Shown in pieces: positions 1 through 6,217 of a DNA stretch of 7,420 nt. A program made the translations under genes and the position numbers. The notes under the pieces are model-generated. The model saw only the letters and a program-made list of their open reading frames with translations. It made no database searches and was not told the DNA's origin. This DNA is from Desulfurococcales archaeon. Lineage in GTDB: Archaea > Thermoproteota > Thermoprotei_A > Sulfolobales > Ignicoccaceae. The stretch lies in contig WAOJ01000058.1 of NCBI GenBank assembly GCA_015521275.1, positions 1-7,420 on the forward strand. Direction: 5' to 3'. Each line of letters opens with the position of its first letter. Position 1 is the first letter of the stretch.

Positions 1-1
1 C

Positions 2-532
2 CCTAGGGTAAACATCCACTTGCCCGGCCCGGGGGTCGGGGGGCCTTGCTTAACCAAGGACCCCTATATGTTAGCTAACCCAATGAAGGGGTTGGCCAAA
101 GATTTGATAATAACTGGCAGAAAGCTCAACGAGTACATGCCGAGGCACTTCTCAGAACTCATCGAGAGGTTGGCCAAGCCCGGGAGCAAGGTGGCTCTTC
201 TGGGCTTAGCCTATAAGGGAGGGGTTGACGACATAAGGGAGAGCCCCACGCTAAAGATATACGAGATGCTTAAGGATAAGTACGAACTGAGCGTTCACGA
301 CCCCTACGTGAAGGAGGCCCCAATACCCTTCACTAGGGACTTAAGGGAAGCGGTCAAGGGGGCAAGCCTAATAGCTGTGGTAACGGACCACCCAGATTAC
401 AAGGAGATAGACTGGGAAGAGATCGCTAAGCTAGTAAAGGAAAGGGTAGTGCTGGACGGCAGGAACGTGTTGGATAAGGAAAGGGTAGTGAGGGCTGGCT
501 TCGAGTACAAGGCCTTGGGAGTGGGAGAATGA
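2..532 (+). CDS. wecC: UDP-N-acetyl-D-mannosamine dehydrogenase, C-terminal part (5' end outside window)
   Basis: The reading frame is open from the first complete codon at position 2 to TGA at 530-532, giving 176 visible residues. A TTG at 20 lies inside conserved protein sequence and is not a true start. The fragment begins at the active-site segment of nucleotide-sugar dehydrogenases: PGPGVGGPC followed by LTKDPYML, with the catalytic cysteine at visible residue 16. Next come the central helix and the C-terminal nucleotide-binding domain, with the family signature GLAYKGGVDDIRESP around visible residues 68-82. By family knowledge the enzyme oxidises UDP-ManNAc to UDP-ManNAcA in two NAD-dependent steps in the cytoplasm. 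The wecB-type epimerase directly downstream makes its substrate, so UDP-ManNAc is a better guess than UDP-glucose or UDP-GlcNAc. About 60% of a usual 420-440 residue protein is missing because of the window edge, not through decay. Confidence 0.88.
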   Translation, partial: PRVNIHLPGPGVGGPCLTKDPYMLANPMKGLAKDLIITGRKLNEYMPRHFSELIERLAKPGSKVALLGLAYKGGVDDIRESPTLKIYEMLKDKYELSVHDPYVKEAPIPFTRDLREAVKGASLIAVVTDHPDYKEIDWEEIAKLVKERVVLDGRNVLDKERVVRAGFEYKALGVGE

Positions 533-1605
533 TAGCCGTAGTGGTGGGTACGAGACCGGAAATAATTAAGATGGCCCCAGTGGTCTTAAAGCTAGAAGAG
601 GAGGGCTTGGACTACACATTCATTCACACGGGCCAGCACTACGATTACGAGATGTCCAAGATATTCATAGAGGAGTTGGGCCTTCCGGAGCCTCACTATT
701 CCTTCCAATTGAAGGGTGAAACTCCGGGGGAACAGATAGGGGAAATGATAATACAGTTGGACAAGGTAGCTCAAAAGAGGAAGCCCAAGGTTGTGGCAGT
801 GCAAGGCGATACGAACAGCATGGTGGCAGCGGCGATAGCTGCCTTGAAGGTCGGAGCCGACGTAGCGCACGTGGAGGCCGGCCTGAGGAGTTACGACTGG
901 AGGATGCCGGAAGAGCACAACAGGAGGATGATAGACCACGTCTCCAAGTACCTTTTCGCTCCTACGGAGGAAGCGAAGAGGAACCTGGAGGAGGAGCACG
1001 TTTACGGAGAGATCTTCGTCACCGGGAATACCATAATAGATGCCTTGGATAGGTACTTGCCCTTGGCGGAGGAGAAGGCATCCCAAATAGAGGTGCCCTT
1101 CGACGAATTCGCCATAGTTACCTTCCATAGGGCTGAGAACGTGGATAACCCCTTCACCTTGAGAGACTTCGTAACAATACTGGAGAGGTCACCGATACCG
1201 TTGGTATACCCAATTCACCCCAGAACCGAGAGGAGGCTCAAGGAGTTCGGCCTGTGGGAGAGGGTGAAGAACATAAAGCACTTGTACCTAATGAAGCCAT
1301 TGGGCTACTTAGAGTTCTTAGGGCTCTTAAAGAGGGCTAAGATAGTGCTCTCCGACTCCGGAGGGCTCCAAGAGGAAGTTACCCACCCAAAGATAAGGAA
1401 GCACATACTGGTGCTTAGAACCTCAACGGAGAGGCCAGAAGCGGTTAAGGCCGGCTTCGCCCACGTGGTAGGAACAAACCCGGTCGTGGTACTGGCTACT
1501 TTGGAGAGGCTACTAGAAGAGAACCCTCCCTTGCCGGAAAGGTCGCCCTTCGGGGACGGGAGGGCTGCTGAAAGGATAGTGAAGGTTTTAAAAGAAGCTT
1601 CATAA
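529..1605 (+). CDS. wecB: UDP-N-acetylglucosamine 2-epimerase, non-hydrolysing
   Basis: This 358-residue protein has the normal family length (about 360-380). It interconverts UDP-GlcNAc and UDP-ManNAc in the cytoplasm. Visible motifs in order are GTRPEIIKMAPV (residues 7-18), HTGQHYDYEM (33-42), GDTNS (93-97), HVEAGLRS (114-121), PEEHNRR (127-133), TGNTIID (165-171), FHRAENVD (199-206), IHPRT, DSGGLQEE and STERPEA near the C-terminus. D94, E116, E128 and H200 line up with the catalytic residues known from bacterial WecB. The ATG at 529 overlaps the TGA of the upstream dehydrogenase as ATGA, and a purine-rich GGGAG lies just ahead, which indicates translational coupling. The pair forms a UDP-ManNAcA synthesis module. 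The gene ends 3 bases from the end of the convergent nuoB gene. A hydrolysing epimerase is unlikely because the non-hydrolysing motifs are all present. Confidence 0.95.
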   Translation: MIAVVVGTRPEIIKMAPVVLKLEEEGLDYTFIHTGQHYDYEMSKIFIEELGLPEPHYSFQLKGETPGEQIGEMIIQLDKVAQKRKPKVVAVQGDTNSMVAAAIAALKVGADVAHVEAGLRSYDWRMPEEHNRRMIDHVSKYLFAPTEEAKRNLEEEHVYGEIFVTGNTIIDALDRYLPLAEEKASQIEVPFDEFAIVTFHRAENVDNPFTLRDFVTILERSPIPLVYPIHPRTERRLKEFGLWERVKNIKHLYLMKPLGYLEFLGLLKRAKIVLSDSGGLQEEVTHPKIRKHILVLRTSTERPEAVKAGFAHVVGTNPVVVLATLERLLEENPPLPERSPFGDGRAAERIVKVLKEAS

Positions 1606-1608
1606 AAA
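1604..1608 (-). terminator. T-run just after nuoB stop codon
   Basis: Read on the minus strand, five consecutive T residues follow immediately after the TAA stop of nuoB. Archaeal intrinsic termination is known to use T-rich tracts without a needed hairpin. The run sits inside the last codons of the convergent wecB gene. It is short, so this is only a plausible weak terminator for the nuo operon. Confidence 0.3.
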
Positions 1609-2220
1609 TTATTGTTCTCCGGCCTTGCGGTTGTCGTAAATGTACCTCAACATGGGGTCCACAACCTTCTTCTTGGAGCCCTCCTCGTCCTTTAGGTAAT
1701 ACTTGGTCAAGGGGGCCTTCGACAAGTCTCCGCCGTGTATTAGCTCTTCCATCTTCAACAGAGCCCTTATGAGTCCCTCGGGCCTCGGAGGACACCCGGC
1801 TAAGTTCACGACGTAGGTCTGCTTCTGTATCTCTTCGGGCAGGCTCTCTATGAGTTCGTGAATTCCCTCTAGCACGTACTCGCTCTCCCACCAAGGCCCT
1901 CCGTTTAGGGCACACTCCCCCATTACCAGTACGAACCTTGGGCCAGGGGTCTGCATGAAGAGCCTTCTGAGCCTCTCGGCTATCTTCCTATTTACTGGTC
2001 CGTTAACGAGTATTACGTCCACTTGCCTCGGCGTTGCCCTTGCTAATACTCCTATCCTCTCGAAGTCGTGGAAGGCGAAGGCGGCTTGCATCATCTCTAT
2101 TGCACAGCACATTATTCCTAAGTGCAACAGCCACAAGCTGTTCCTCCTGGCCCACTTCACCCCTTCCTTAACGGGCTTCCAGTTCTTTATCGTGTTCCTA
2201 CTTATCTTCTTGAACCTCAT
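1609..2220 (-). CDS. nuoB: Complex I-like subunit B (NuoB family, N2 iron-sulfur cluster)
   Basis: The product is a 203-residue peripheral subunit that should carry the [4Fe-4S] N2 cluster, the last electron carrier before quinone or another acceptor. Visible motifs are WARRNSLW (residues 23-30), CCAIEMM with Cys38 and Cys39, ATPRQVDV (62-69), MGECALNGG with Cys103, and GCPPRPEG with Cys143. All four cluster ligands of the family are present. The gap between the third and fourth cysteines is 40 residues, against about 29 in well-known NuoB proteins, so there is an insertion of roughly 11. Three candidate starts exist: GTG 2232, ATG 2223 and ATG 2220. I chose 2220 because GGTGAG at 2229-2224 then lies 3 bases from the ATG, as at nuoL and nuoA. 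ATG 2223 is also possible and would give 204 residues. The gene is last in the nuoL-M-A-B operon. Small subunits of group 4 hydrogenases are related, but the CCAIEMM motif and the adjacent nuoA favour NuoB. Confidence 0.9.
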   Translation of the reverse strand: MRFKKISRNTIKNWKPVKEGVKWARRNSLWLLHLGIMCCAIEMMQAAFAFHDFERIGVLARATPRQVDVILVNGPVNRKIAERLRRLFMQTPGPRFVLVMGECALNGGPWWESEYVLEGIHELIESLPEEIQKQTYVVNLAGCPPRPEGLIRALLKMEELIHGGDLSKAPLTKYYLKDEEGSKKKVVDPMLRYIYDNRKAGEQ

Positions 2221-2588
2221 CATCTCACCCACTTCATAATTCCTATCTTCCTAACCCACACCAAGCCCACGATAAGGGCGAAGTACAATAGGGCTAAGCC
2301 AACTATGGCGCTCGGCGTGGGCTTTGCGGATATGGCTAAAGCCAAGATGCCGGCGACCTCTGCAACTAAGAAGGCCACTAGGTAGGGGTAGAAGTTTATG
2401 ACGTACCTAACCCTCTGGGGATCTCCGATGGTTAGCTCACCGCACTCATATGTCTCGTACTTGTCCGGGTGGTAAGGCGTCTTGTCCTCTAATATCTTGT
2501 TCACTATTAGAGAGCCAGCCTCCACCAAGCCACCTATTATTGCTGCTGTGGTGAGTGCCGTGAAGACCACTGCTCCCGGCTCCATCAT
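2220..2588 (-). CDS. nuoA: Complex I-like subunit A (NuoA/ND3 family)
   Basis: This 122-residue membrane protein has about three transmembrane helices (roughly residues 5-30, 62-90 and 93-115). It belongs to the NuoA/ND3 family, which helps join the membrane arm to the peripheral arm near the quinone site. The diagnostic loop YECG is at residues 47-50, followed by GDPQRVRYVINFYPYLVAF, which matches the usual loop-to-helix pattern. In the second helix the common FDxE motif is changed: Glu77 is kept (in VAEVAG) but the aspartate two residues earlier is a valine. A TTG at 2600 would add four residues. I prefer the ATG at 2588 because GGTGAT lies 3 bases upstream and the ATG overlaps the nuoM stop as ATGA. 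A second ATG follows at 2585. Its presence argues against a simple Mrp antiporter or Mbh hydrogenase operon, as those lack NuoA. Confidence 0.85.
   Translation of the reverse strand: MMEPGAVVFTALTTAAIIGGLVEAGSLIVNKILEDKTPYHPDKYETYECGELTIGDPQRVRYVINFYPYLVAFLVAEVAGILALAISAKPTPSAIVGLALLYFALIVGLVWVRKIGIMKWVR
2224..2229 (-). promoter_or_regulatory. Ribosome binding site of nuoB (GGTGAG)
   Basis: The minus strand reads GGTGAG directly followed by ATGATG. The hexamer touches the first ATG (2223) and lies 3 bases from the second (2220). The other genes of the operon have 2-3 bases between this hexamer and the start, which favours the second ATG. The site lies inside the end of nuoA, so nuoB translation is probably coupled to it. 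Confidence 0.6.
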
Positions 2589-4063
2589 CCTATCACCCAA
2601 ACGTGGAACTGGTTGAGGGCTTGGTGTAGGGGCGCCATTACTAGGTATGGTACGACTCCTATTATTATGCTTATTGTTAGCAAGTAGAGAATTGGGCCCA
2701 CGTGGTAGAACCTAACGTCCTTAACCTCTATCGGCGGCCTGGTGAAGAGCATCCTCTGGGCGTCCCAGACCAAGTAGCCGGTCACGGTAGCAATGGTTAG
2801 GAGCAGTAAGGCGATCACTATGGTTCCTAGGGAGTTGTACTTGGCCATTCCAGCTGCTGAAGCTACTAAGCTCAGTTCTGCTGGATAGCCGCTGGTTCCC
2901 GGCAGACCGAAGCCCGCGAATATGGCTATCATTATTATGGTGCTCATTATTGGTGCTACGAAGGCCAAGCCCCTTATCTTGGGTATTTGCCTAGTGTGGC
3001 AGTAGTGCTTTATAACTCCGCTCAGCAGGAACAGCGCTCCCACCACGAAGCTGTGAGATATCATCTCGAAGACCGAACCTATGAAGCCCATTACGCTAGC
3101 GTTCTGTAAGCCTAAGGCCCATATAGCCGCTCCTATGGTGCTCATGCTCATGTGCGTTATGCTCGTATATGCTACTACCCTCTTGAAGTCCGTCTGAGCT
3201 ATCGCTACCGTTGCGGCGTAAACGGAAGCTAGGGCCGCCCAGAGCGCTATTAGAGGCAAAGCCCCTCCTAGGATGAACGACGCCATTCCCAAGGTTATCC
3301 TTATGAAGGCGTAGCCTCCCATCTTCAGCATTAAGGACGCAAGTATCACTGAGCTGGGGCTTGGGGCCTCCACGTGTGCTGCGGGTAGCCAAGTATGGAA
3401 CGGCGGCACCGGCATCTTGATGAAGAACGACAGTAGCGTTAACCAAGCGAAGGCGACCTTGACCCAGTCCGGAGCCACCGCTAGGGAGGAGGCGAAGGCG
3501 TCGAAGTTGAAGCTGTGGGCCCCGTATAGCCAGCCCAGCACTATTGCTACCAGCAGCATTAGTCCTCCTATTTGGGTGTAGACGAAGAACTTGTATGCGG
3601 CGTAAACCTTCCTCTCACCTCCCCAATACAGTATGTGAACGAACATTGGCAACAGCGTGAACTCCCAGAAGAGGTAGAACCAGAACAAGTTCCATGATGC
3701 GAAGACTCCTATCAGCGCCGCTTCCGACGCGAACATTAGGGCCAAGTATAGCCTCGGCCTCTCCTCTATCTCCCAGGAGGCCGCCCACGCGACGGCTATG
3801 AAGATCAGACCGGTTATCGCTAGGAACAAGGCCGAGAGGCTGTCCACTCTGAACTCTAGGTCAGCCCCTATCTGGTGGAGGCCCGGCAAAACGTACTTCT
3901 CGTAGTATGGCTTTTGTACTCCAGCCAGTATGGGCTTCGCCAGCAACGCCGCTATAATTATGGTCATAACTATGGAGAAGGCTCTAGCCTTCTTTTCGCT
4001 TATCAGCAAGACGGCTATTGAGGACAACGCCGCTATTATTATTGATGCCAACACCTCACACAT
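2585..4063 (-). CDS. nuoM: Complex I-like subunit M (NuoM/ND4 proton-translocating antiporter-like)
   Basis: This 492-residue protein is hydrophobic along its whole length, with about 14 membrane helices, close to the usual NuoM size of 490-510. It is one of the proton-pumping subunits of complex I-like enzymes. Key charged residues of the channel are present: Glu134 in FWEFTLLPM, Lys216 in FIKMPVPPFHTWLP, and Lys247 in MLKMGGY. They correspond to the known E144, K234 and K265 of the E. coli protein. The segment AHVEAPSPSSVILA (residues 229-242) is the conserved broken-helix region. The usual aspartate in WLPDAH is alanine here. The ATG at 4063 lies 3 bases after the nuoL stop, and GGTGGTGAG overlaps that stop. 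The gene overlaps nuoA by 4 bases. Related MrpD or MbhH subunits look similar, but the HVEAP motif and the neighbouring nuoA and nuoB favour NuoM. Confidence 0.92.
   Translation of the reverse strand: MCEVLASIIIAALSSIAVLLISEKKARAFSIVMTIIIAALLAKPILAGVQKPYYEKYVLPGLHQIGADLEFRVDSLSALFLAITGLIFIAVAWAASWEIEERPRLYLALMFASEAALIGVFASWNLFWFYLFWEFTLLPMFVHILYWGGERKVYAAYKFFVYTQIGGLMLLVAIVLGWLYGAHSFNFDAFASSLAVAPDWVKVAFAWLTLLSFFIKMPVPPFHTWLPAAHVEAPSPSSVILASLMLKMGGYAFIRITLGMASFILGGALPLIALWAALASVYAATVAIAQTDFKRVVAYTSITHMSMSTIGAAIWALGLQNASVMGFIGSVFEMISHSFVVGALFLLSGVIKHYCHTRQIPKIRGLAFVAPIMSTIIMIAIFAGFGLPGTSGYPAELSLVASAAGMAKYNSLGTIVIALLLLTIATVTGYLVWDAQRMLFTRPPIEVKDVRFYHVGPILYLLTISIIIGVVPYLVMAPLHQALNQFHVWVIG
2592..2597 (-). 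promoter_or_regulatory. Ribosome binding site of nuoA (GGTGAT)
   Basis: The minus strand reads GGTGAT, then AGG, then ATGATG. The site lies inside the last codons of nuoM and supports the ATG start at 2588 over the upstream TTG at 2600, which would sit immediately before it and have no site of its own. Confidence 0.65.
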
Positions 4064-4065
4064 GT

Positions 4066-4074
4066 CTCACCACC
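4066..4074 (-). promoter_or_regulatory. Ribosome binding site of nuoM (GGTGGTGAG)
   Basis: The minus strand carries a doubled GGTG element that includes the TGA stop of nuoL. It lies 2 bases before the nuoM ATG at 4063 and suggests coupled translation of the two pump subunits. Confidence 0.6.
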
Positions 4075-6145
4075 CCACGCCGAAGAGCAATATTAGCGTT
4101 ATGAACATCAACACGGCGAGGCCAACCGCGGAAAGGGCTAGGTAGAGGTTTATATCACCGTCTTGGATTGAGAGTAAAGCCTCGCCGAACTTGCTCATTA
4201 ACCTAGCCAAGCCATCTATTACTTTCACGTCCCAATAGTCCTCGTCCACAAGCCTAACGCTAACCGCCCAGACCCAAGCGTACGTCCTACCAATCAAGAA
4301 CGCTGAGACGATCAAGAACTTGGTGTAGGCGTACTCTATGGCTGCAACGACTTTAGAAAGTACGTAGGCCCAGAAGTTCGCTACGGCGTGGAAGAACTCG
4401 TGGAACCAGAACTCCTTGTAGAACGGGTACCATAGGTAATGGATCAAGCCTTTCCTTTCTATAACTCCGTATATCAAGTAGTAGCCTATTGGTAAGAAGA
4501 AGCCTATTATTGCTAAGGATAGGGCTATGTTGCCCAAGGGCAGCTCGAACCTAGGCCTAGCCTCCTCGTGGGCCGGCAAGTAAGCCTTCAACGTGTAAAC
4601 TATTAGTGGCCCCGAAACCAGTACTATTATTGCCATGGTTGCCAAGGTGAACTTCATAGCTGGCTCGGCGTCGTGGACGTGGCCCTTCCACCTCGGCTTC
4701 CCGAAGAAGGTTAGGTAAAGCAGCCTTCCGCTGTAGAAGCCCGTTAAGCCAGCGGCTAGGGTTAGCAGTACTCCGGCAAAGAGGGCGTGAGGAACCGGGC
4801 TGTACATGGAGCTTTCTATGATCAGTTCTTTGGACCACCAGCCGGAGAAGGGAGGTATGCCCATTAGGCTTAATAACGCTATTAGGGTCGCTACGAACGT
4901 TACCTTCATGTACCTCCACAAGCCTCCCATGTTGAACATGTCCCTAGCCTTGTAGGGGTCGTGTAAGACGTGCTCTAGGCTGTGTATTACCGCTCCGGCC
5001 CCTAGGAAGAGCAGCGCCTTGAAGAAGGCGTGTATGTACAAGTGGGCCACTCCAGCTATTAGGCTTCCCAAGCCCAAGGCAGAGAACATGTAGCCCAGCT
5101 GGCTCATGGTTGAGAACGCTATTACCTTCTTTATGTCCCTGGCAGCGGCTCCGAAGAGCCCAGCAATGAAGGCGGTTATAGCTCCAATTACAGCTATGAA
5201 GTCCATCAGTGTCAAGTTGTATATTATGTATTCGCTATAAAGCGGGAAGAGCCTAGCTATTAGGTATGCTCCAGCAGCGACCATAGTCGCTGAGTGGAGT
5301 ACTGCGGAGACCGTGGTAGGGCCTTCCATCGCGTCGGAGAGCCAAGGCCAGAACGGTATTTGGGCGCTCTTACCTAGAGCTCCCACCGTTATGCCGAAGA
5401 GTATTGCTGTTAAGGCTATGGCTCCAAGCCACTTCTCGTACTTTAGCACTAAGGAGTGCTGGAGAACTAATATGTTCCCTGTTCCAGCGAGCGCTATTAG
5501 GGCTCCTAAGCCCGCCAAGAAGAAGAGGTCCGCGACCCTAGTAACTAGTATAGCCTTCCTGCCGGCCCTAACGGCGTTCGGACCAACTATAGGGTGATAC
5601 CAGTAGTAGGAGATCAGCAAGAAGCTCGCGGCTCCCACGAGTTCCCAGAACAACATTATCAGTATTATGTTACCGGAGAGCACTATTCCTTCCATGGAAG
5701 CTAAGAAGAGGAGCATCTCGGAGTAATACCTATGGGGCCCTCTGGCCCCAGCCATGTAGTTCCAGCTGTATATTAAGTCCAAGAAGGTTATGGTTGCCAC
5801 GACTACTGCCATCATGCTGGATATCGTGTCAACCAAGATGGAGAAGTAGTTCTCGGAGTTGTACGTTGGATACCACGGGTAGTATTTTATGAAGTAAGTG
5901 TGGCCCAGCCCGTAACTTAAGATGTAAAGCGTTATGAGGGCCACCACTCCGGCAGTGCCAGCCCCTAGGAGCCACTCCCACCAGTCCTCTCTGTCCCCTG
6001 CCCAAGCGGGCTTGAACTTTATCCTCTTCTTGTACAGGGGGCTCAATAGGACTATTACACTCATTACTAAAGGAATGGCTATCGGTAAGGGTGCCAATGC
6101 CACTAACCCGGGCGGCGCCTTCGCTGCTAGGGTCGCGCCCTCCAT
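4067..6145 (-). CDS. nuoL: Complex I-like subunit L (NuoL/ND5 proton-translocating antiporter-like)
   Basis: This 692-residue membrane protein is longer than E. coli NuoL (613) and forms the distal proton pump in complex I-like enzymes. Residues seen are Glu168 in LFWELVG, Lys259 in GKSAQIPFWPWL, the DAMEGPTTVSAVLHSATMV segment with His284, Lys376 in HAFFKALLF, and Lys439 in PPFSGWWSKE. These match the known charged path of the family. After residue 520 or so come a helix near HYLWYPFYKEFWFHEF, an amphipathic stretch, and a last membrane helix at about 665-690, as expected for the lateral arm typical of NuoL. A GTG at 6151 would add two residues. I chose the ATG at 6145 because GGTG at 6154-6151 is then 5 bases upstream. 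It is the first gene of the operon. MrpA or MbhI-type proteins are relatives but lack this combination with nuoA and nuoB. Confidence 0.93.
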   Translation of the reverse strand: MEGATLAAKAPPGLVALAPLPIAIPLVMSVIVLLSPLYKKRIKFKPAWAGDREDWWEWLLGAGTAGVVALITLYILSYGLGHTYFIKYYPWYPTYNSENYFSILVDTISSMMAVVVATITFLDLIYSWNYMAGARGPHRYYSEMLLFLASMEGIVLSGNIILIMLFWELVGAASFLLISYYWYHPIVGPNAVRAGRKAILVTRVADLFFLAGLGALIALAGTGNILVLQHSLVLKYEKWLGAIALTAILFGITVGALGKSAQIPFWPWLSDAMEGPTTVSAVLHSATMVAAGAYLIARLFPLYSEYIIYNLTLMDFIAVIGAITAFIAGLFGAAARDIKKVIAFSTMSQLGYMFSALGLGSLIAGVAHLYIHAFFKALLFLGAGAVIHSLEHVLHDPYKARDMFNMGGLWRYMKVTFVATLIALLSLMGIPPFSGWWSKELIIESSMYSPVPHALFAGVLLTLAAGLTGFYSGRLLYLTFFGKPRWKGHVHDAEPAMKFTLATMAIIVLVSGPLIVYTLKAYLPAHEEARPRFELPLGNIALSLAIIGFFLPIGYYLIYGVIERKGLIHYLWYPFYKEFWFHEFFHAVANFWAYVLSKVVAAIEYAYTKFLIVSAFLIGRTYAWVWAVSVRLVDEDYWDVKVIDGLARLMSKFGEALLSIQDGDINLYLALSAVGLAVLMFITLILLFGVGW

Positions 6146-6148
6146 TTG

Positions 6149-6154
6149 CACACC
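6149..6154 (-). promoter_or_regulatory. Ribosome binding site of nuoL (GGTGTG)
   Basis: The minus strand reads GGTGTG, then CAA, then ATG at 6145. The GTG inside it (6151) is an alternative start codon but more likely part of the ribosome site. The 3-base spacing matches that at nuoA. Confidence 0.55.
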
Positions 6155-6179
6155 CTAGCCCTTCCCTTCTACGGCTCTT

Positions 6180-6186
6180 GATAAAG
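6180..6186. promoter_or_regulatory. AT-rich element in the divergent nuoL / 6218 promoter region
   Basis: The 72 bases between the divergent starts at 6145 and 6218 contain one clear AT-rich core. It reads GATAAAG near 6180-6186 on the plus strand and CTTTATC on the minus strand. The minus-strand reading is a reasonable archaeal TATA box; transcription about 27 bases downstream would start near 6156 and leave a leader of about 11 bases with the nuoL ribosome site. The plus-strand reading would place a start near 6210. No strong BRE is evident. The rest of the gap is GC-rich and shows nothing else. Confidence 0.35.
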
Positions 6187-6217
6187 GTCATTCTTTGAAG
6201 GGCGAACGGGCGCTGAC

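Noticed and set aside
20..22. TTG as the start of the first gene
   Set aside because: The frame is open upstream and encodes VNIH ahead of LPGPGVGG, which is conserved in the dehydrogenase family, so the gene simply enters from outside the window.
592..1128. A 178-codon open frame antisense to wecB
   Set aside because: It is a mirror of a strongly conserved enzyme gene, its translation shows no family motif, and there is no ribosome site or room for a promoter.
1496..1915. A 139-codon minus-strand frame spanning the wecB/nuoB junction
   Set aside because: It overlaps two certain genes in other frames and its product is arginine-rich low-quality sequence typical of shadow frames.
1955..2385. 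Two plus-strand frames opposite nuoB and nuoA
   Set aside because: They are antisense shadows; the apparent hydrophobicity comes from the complement of biased codons in the true genes.
1609..6145. The operon as an Mrp antiporter or membrane-bound hydrogenase/sulfane reductase cluster
   Set aside because: The antiporter-like subunits would fit, but the NuoA protein with its YECG loop and the NuoB-type CCAIEMM motif point to complex I; no Mrp small subunits or hydrogenase large subunit are present.
5829..6191. A 120-codon minus-strand frame at the start of nuoL in another frame
   Set aside because: nuoL has clear membrane helices and family motifs downstream, while this frame has no recognisable motif and covers the promoter gap.
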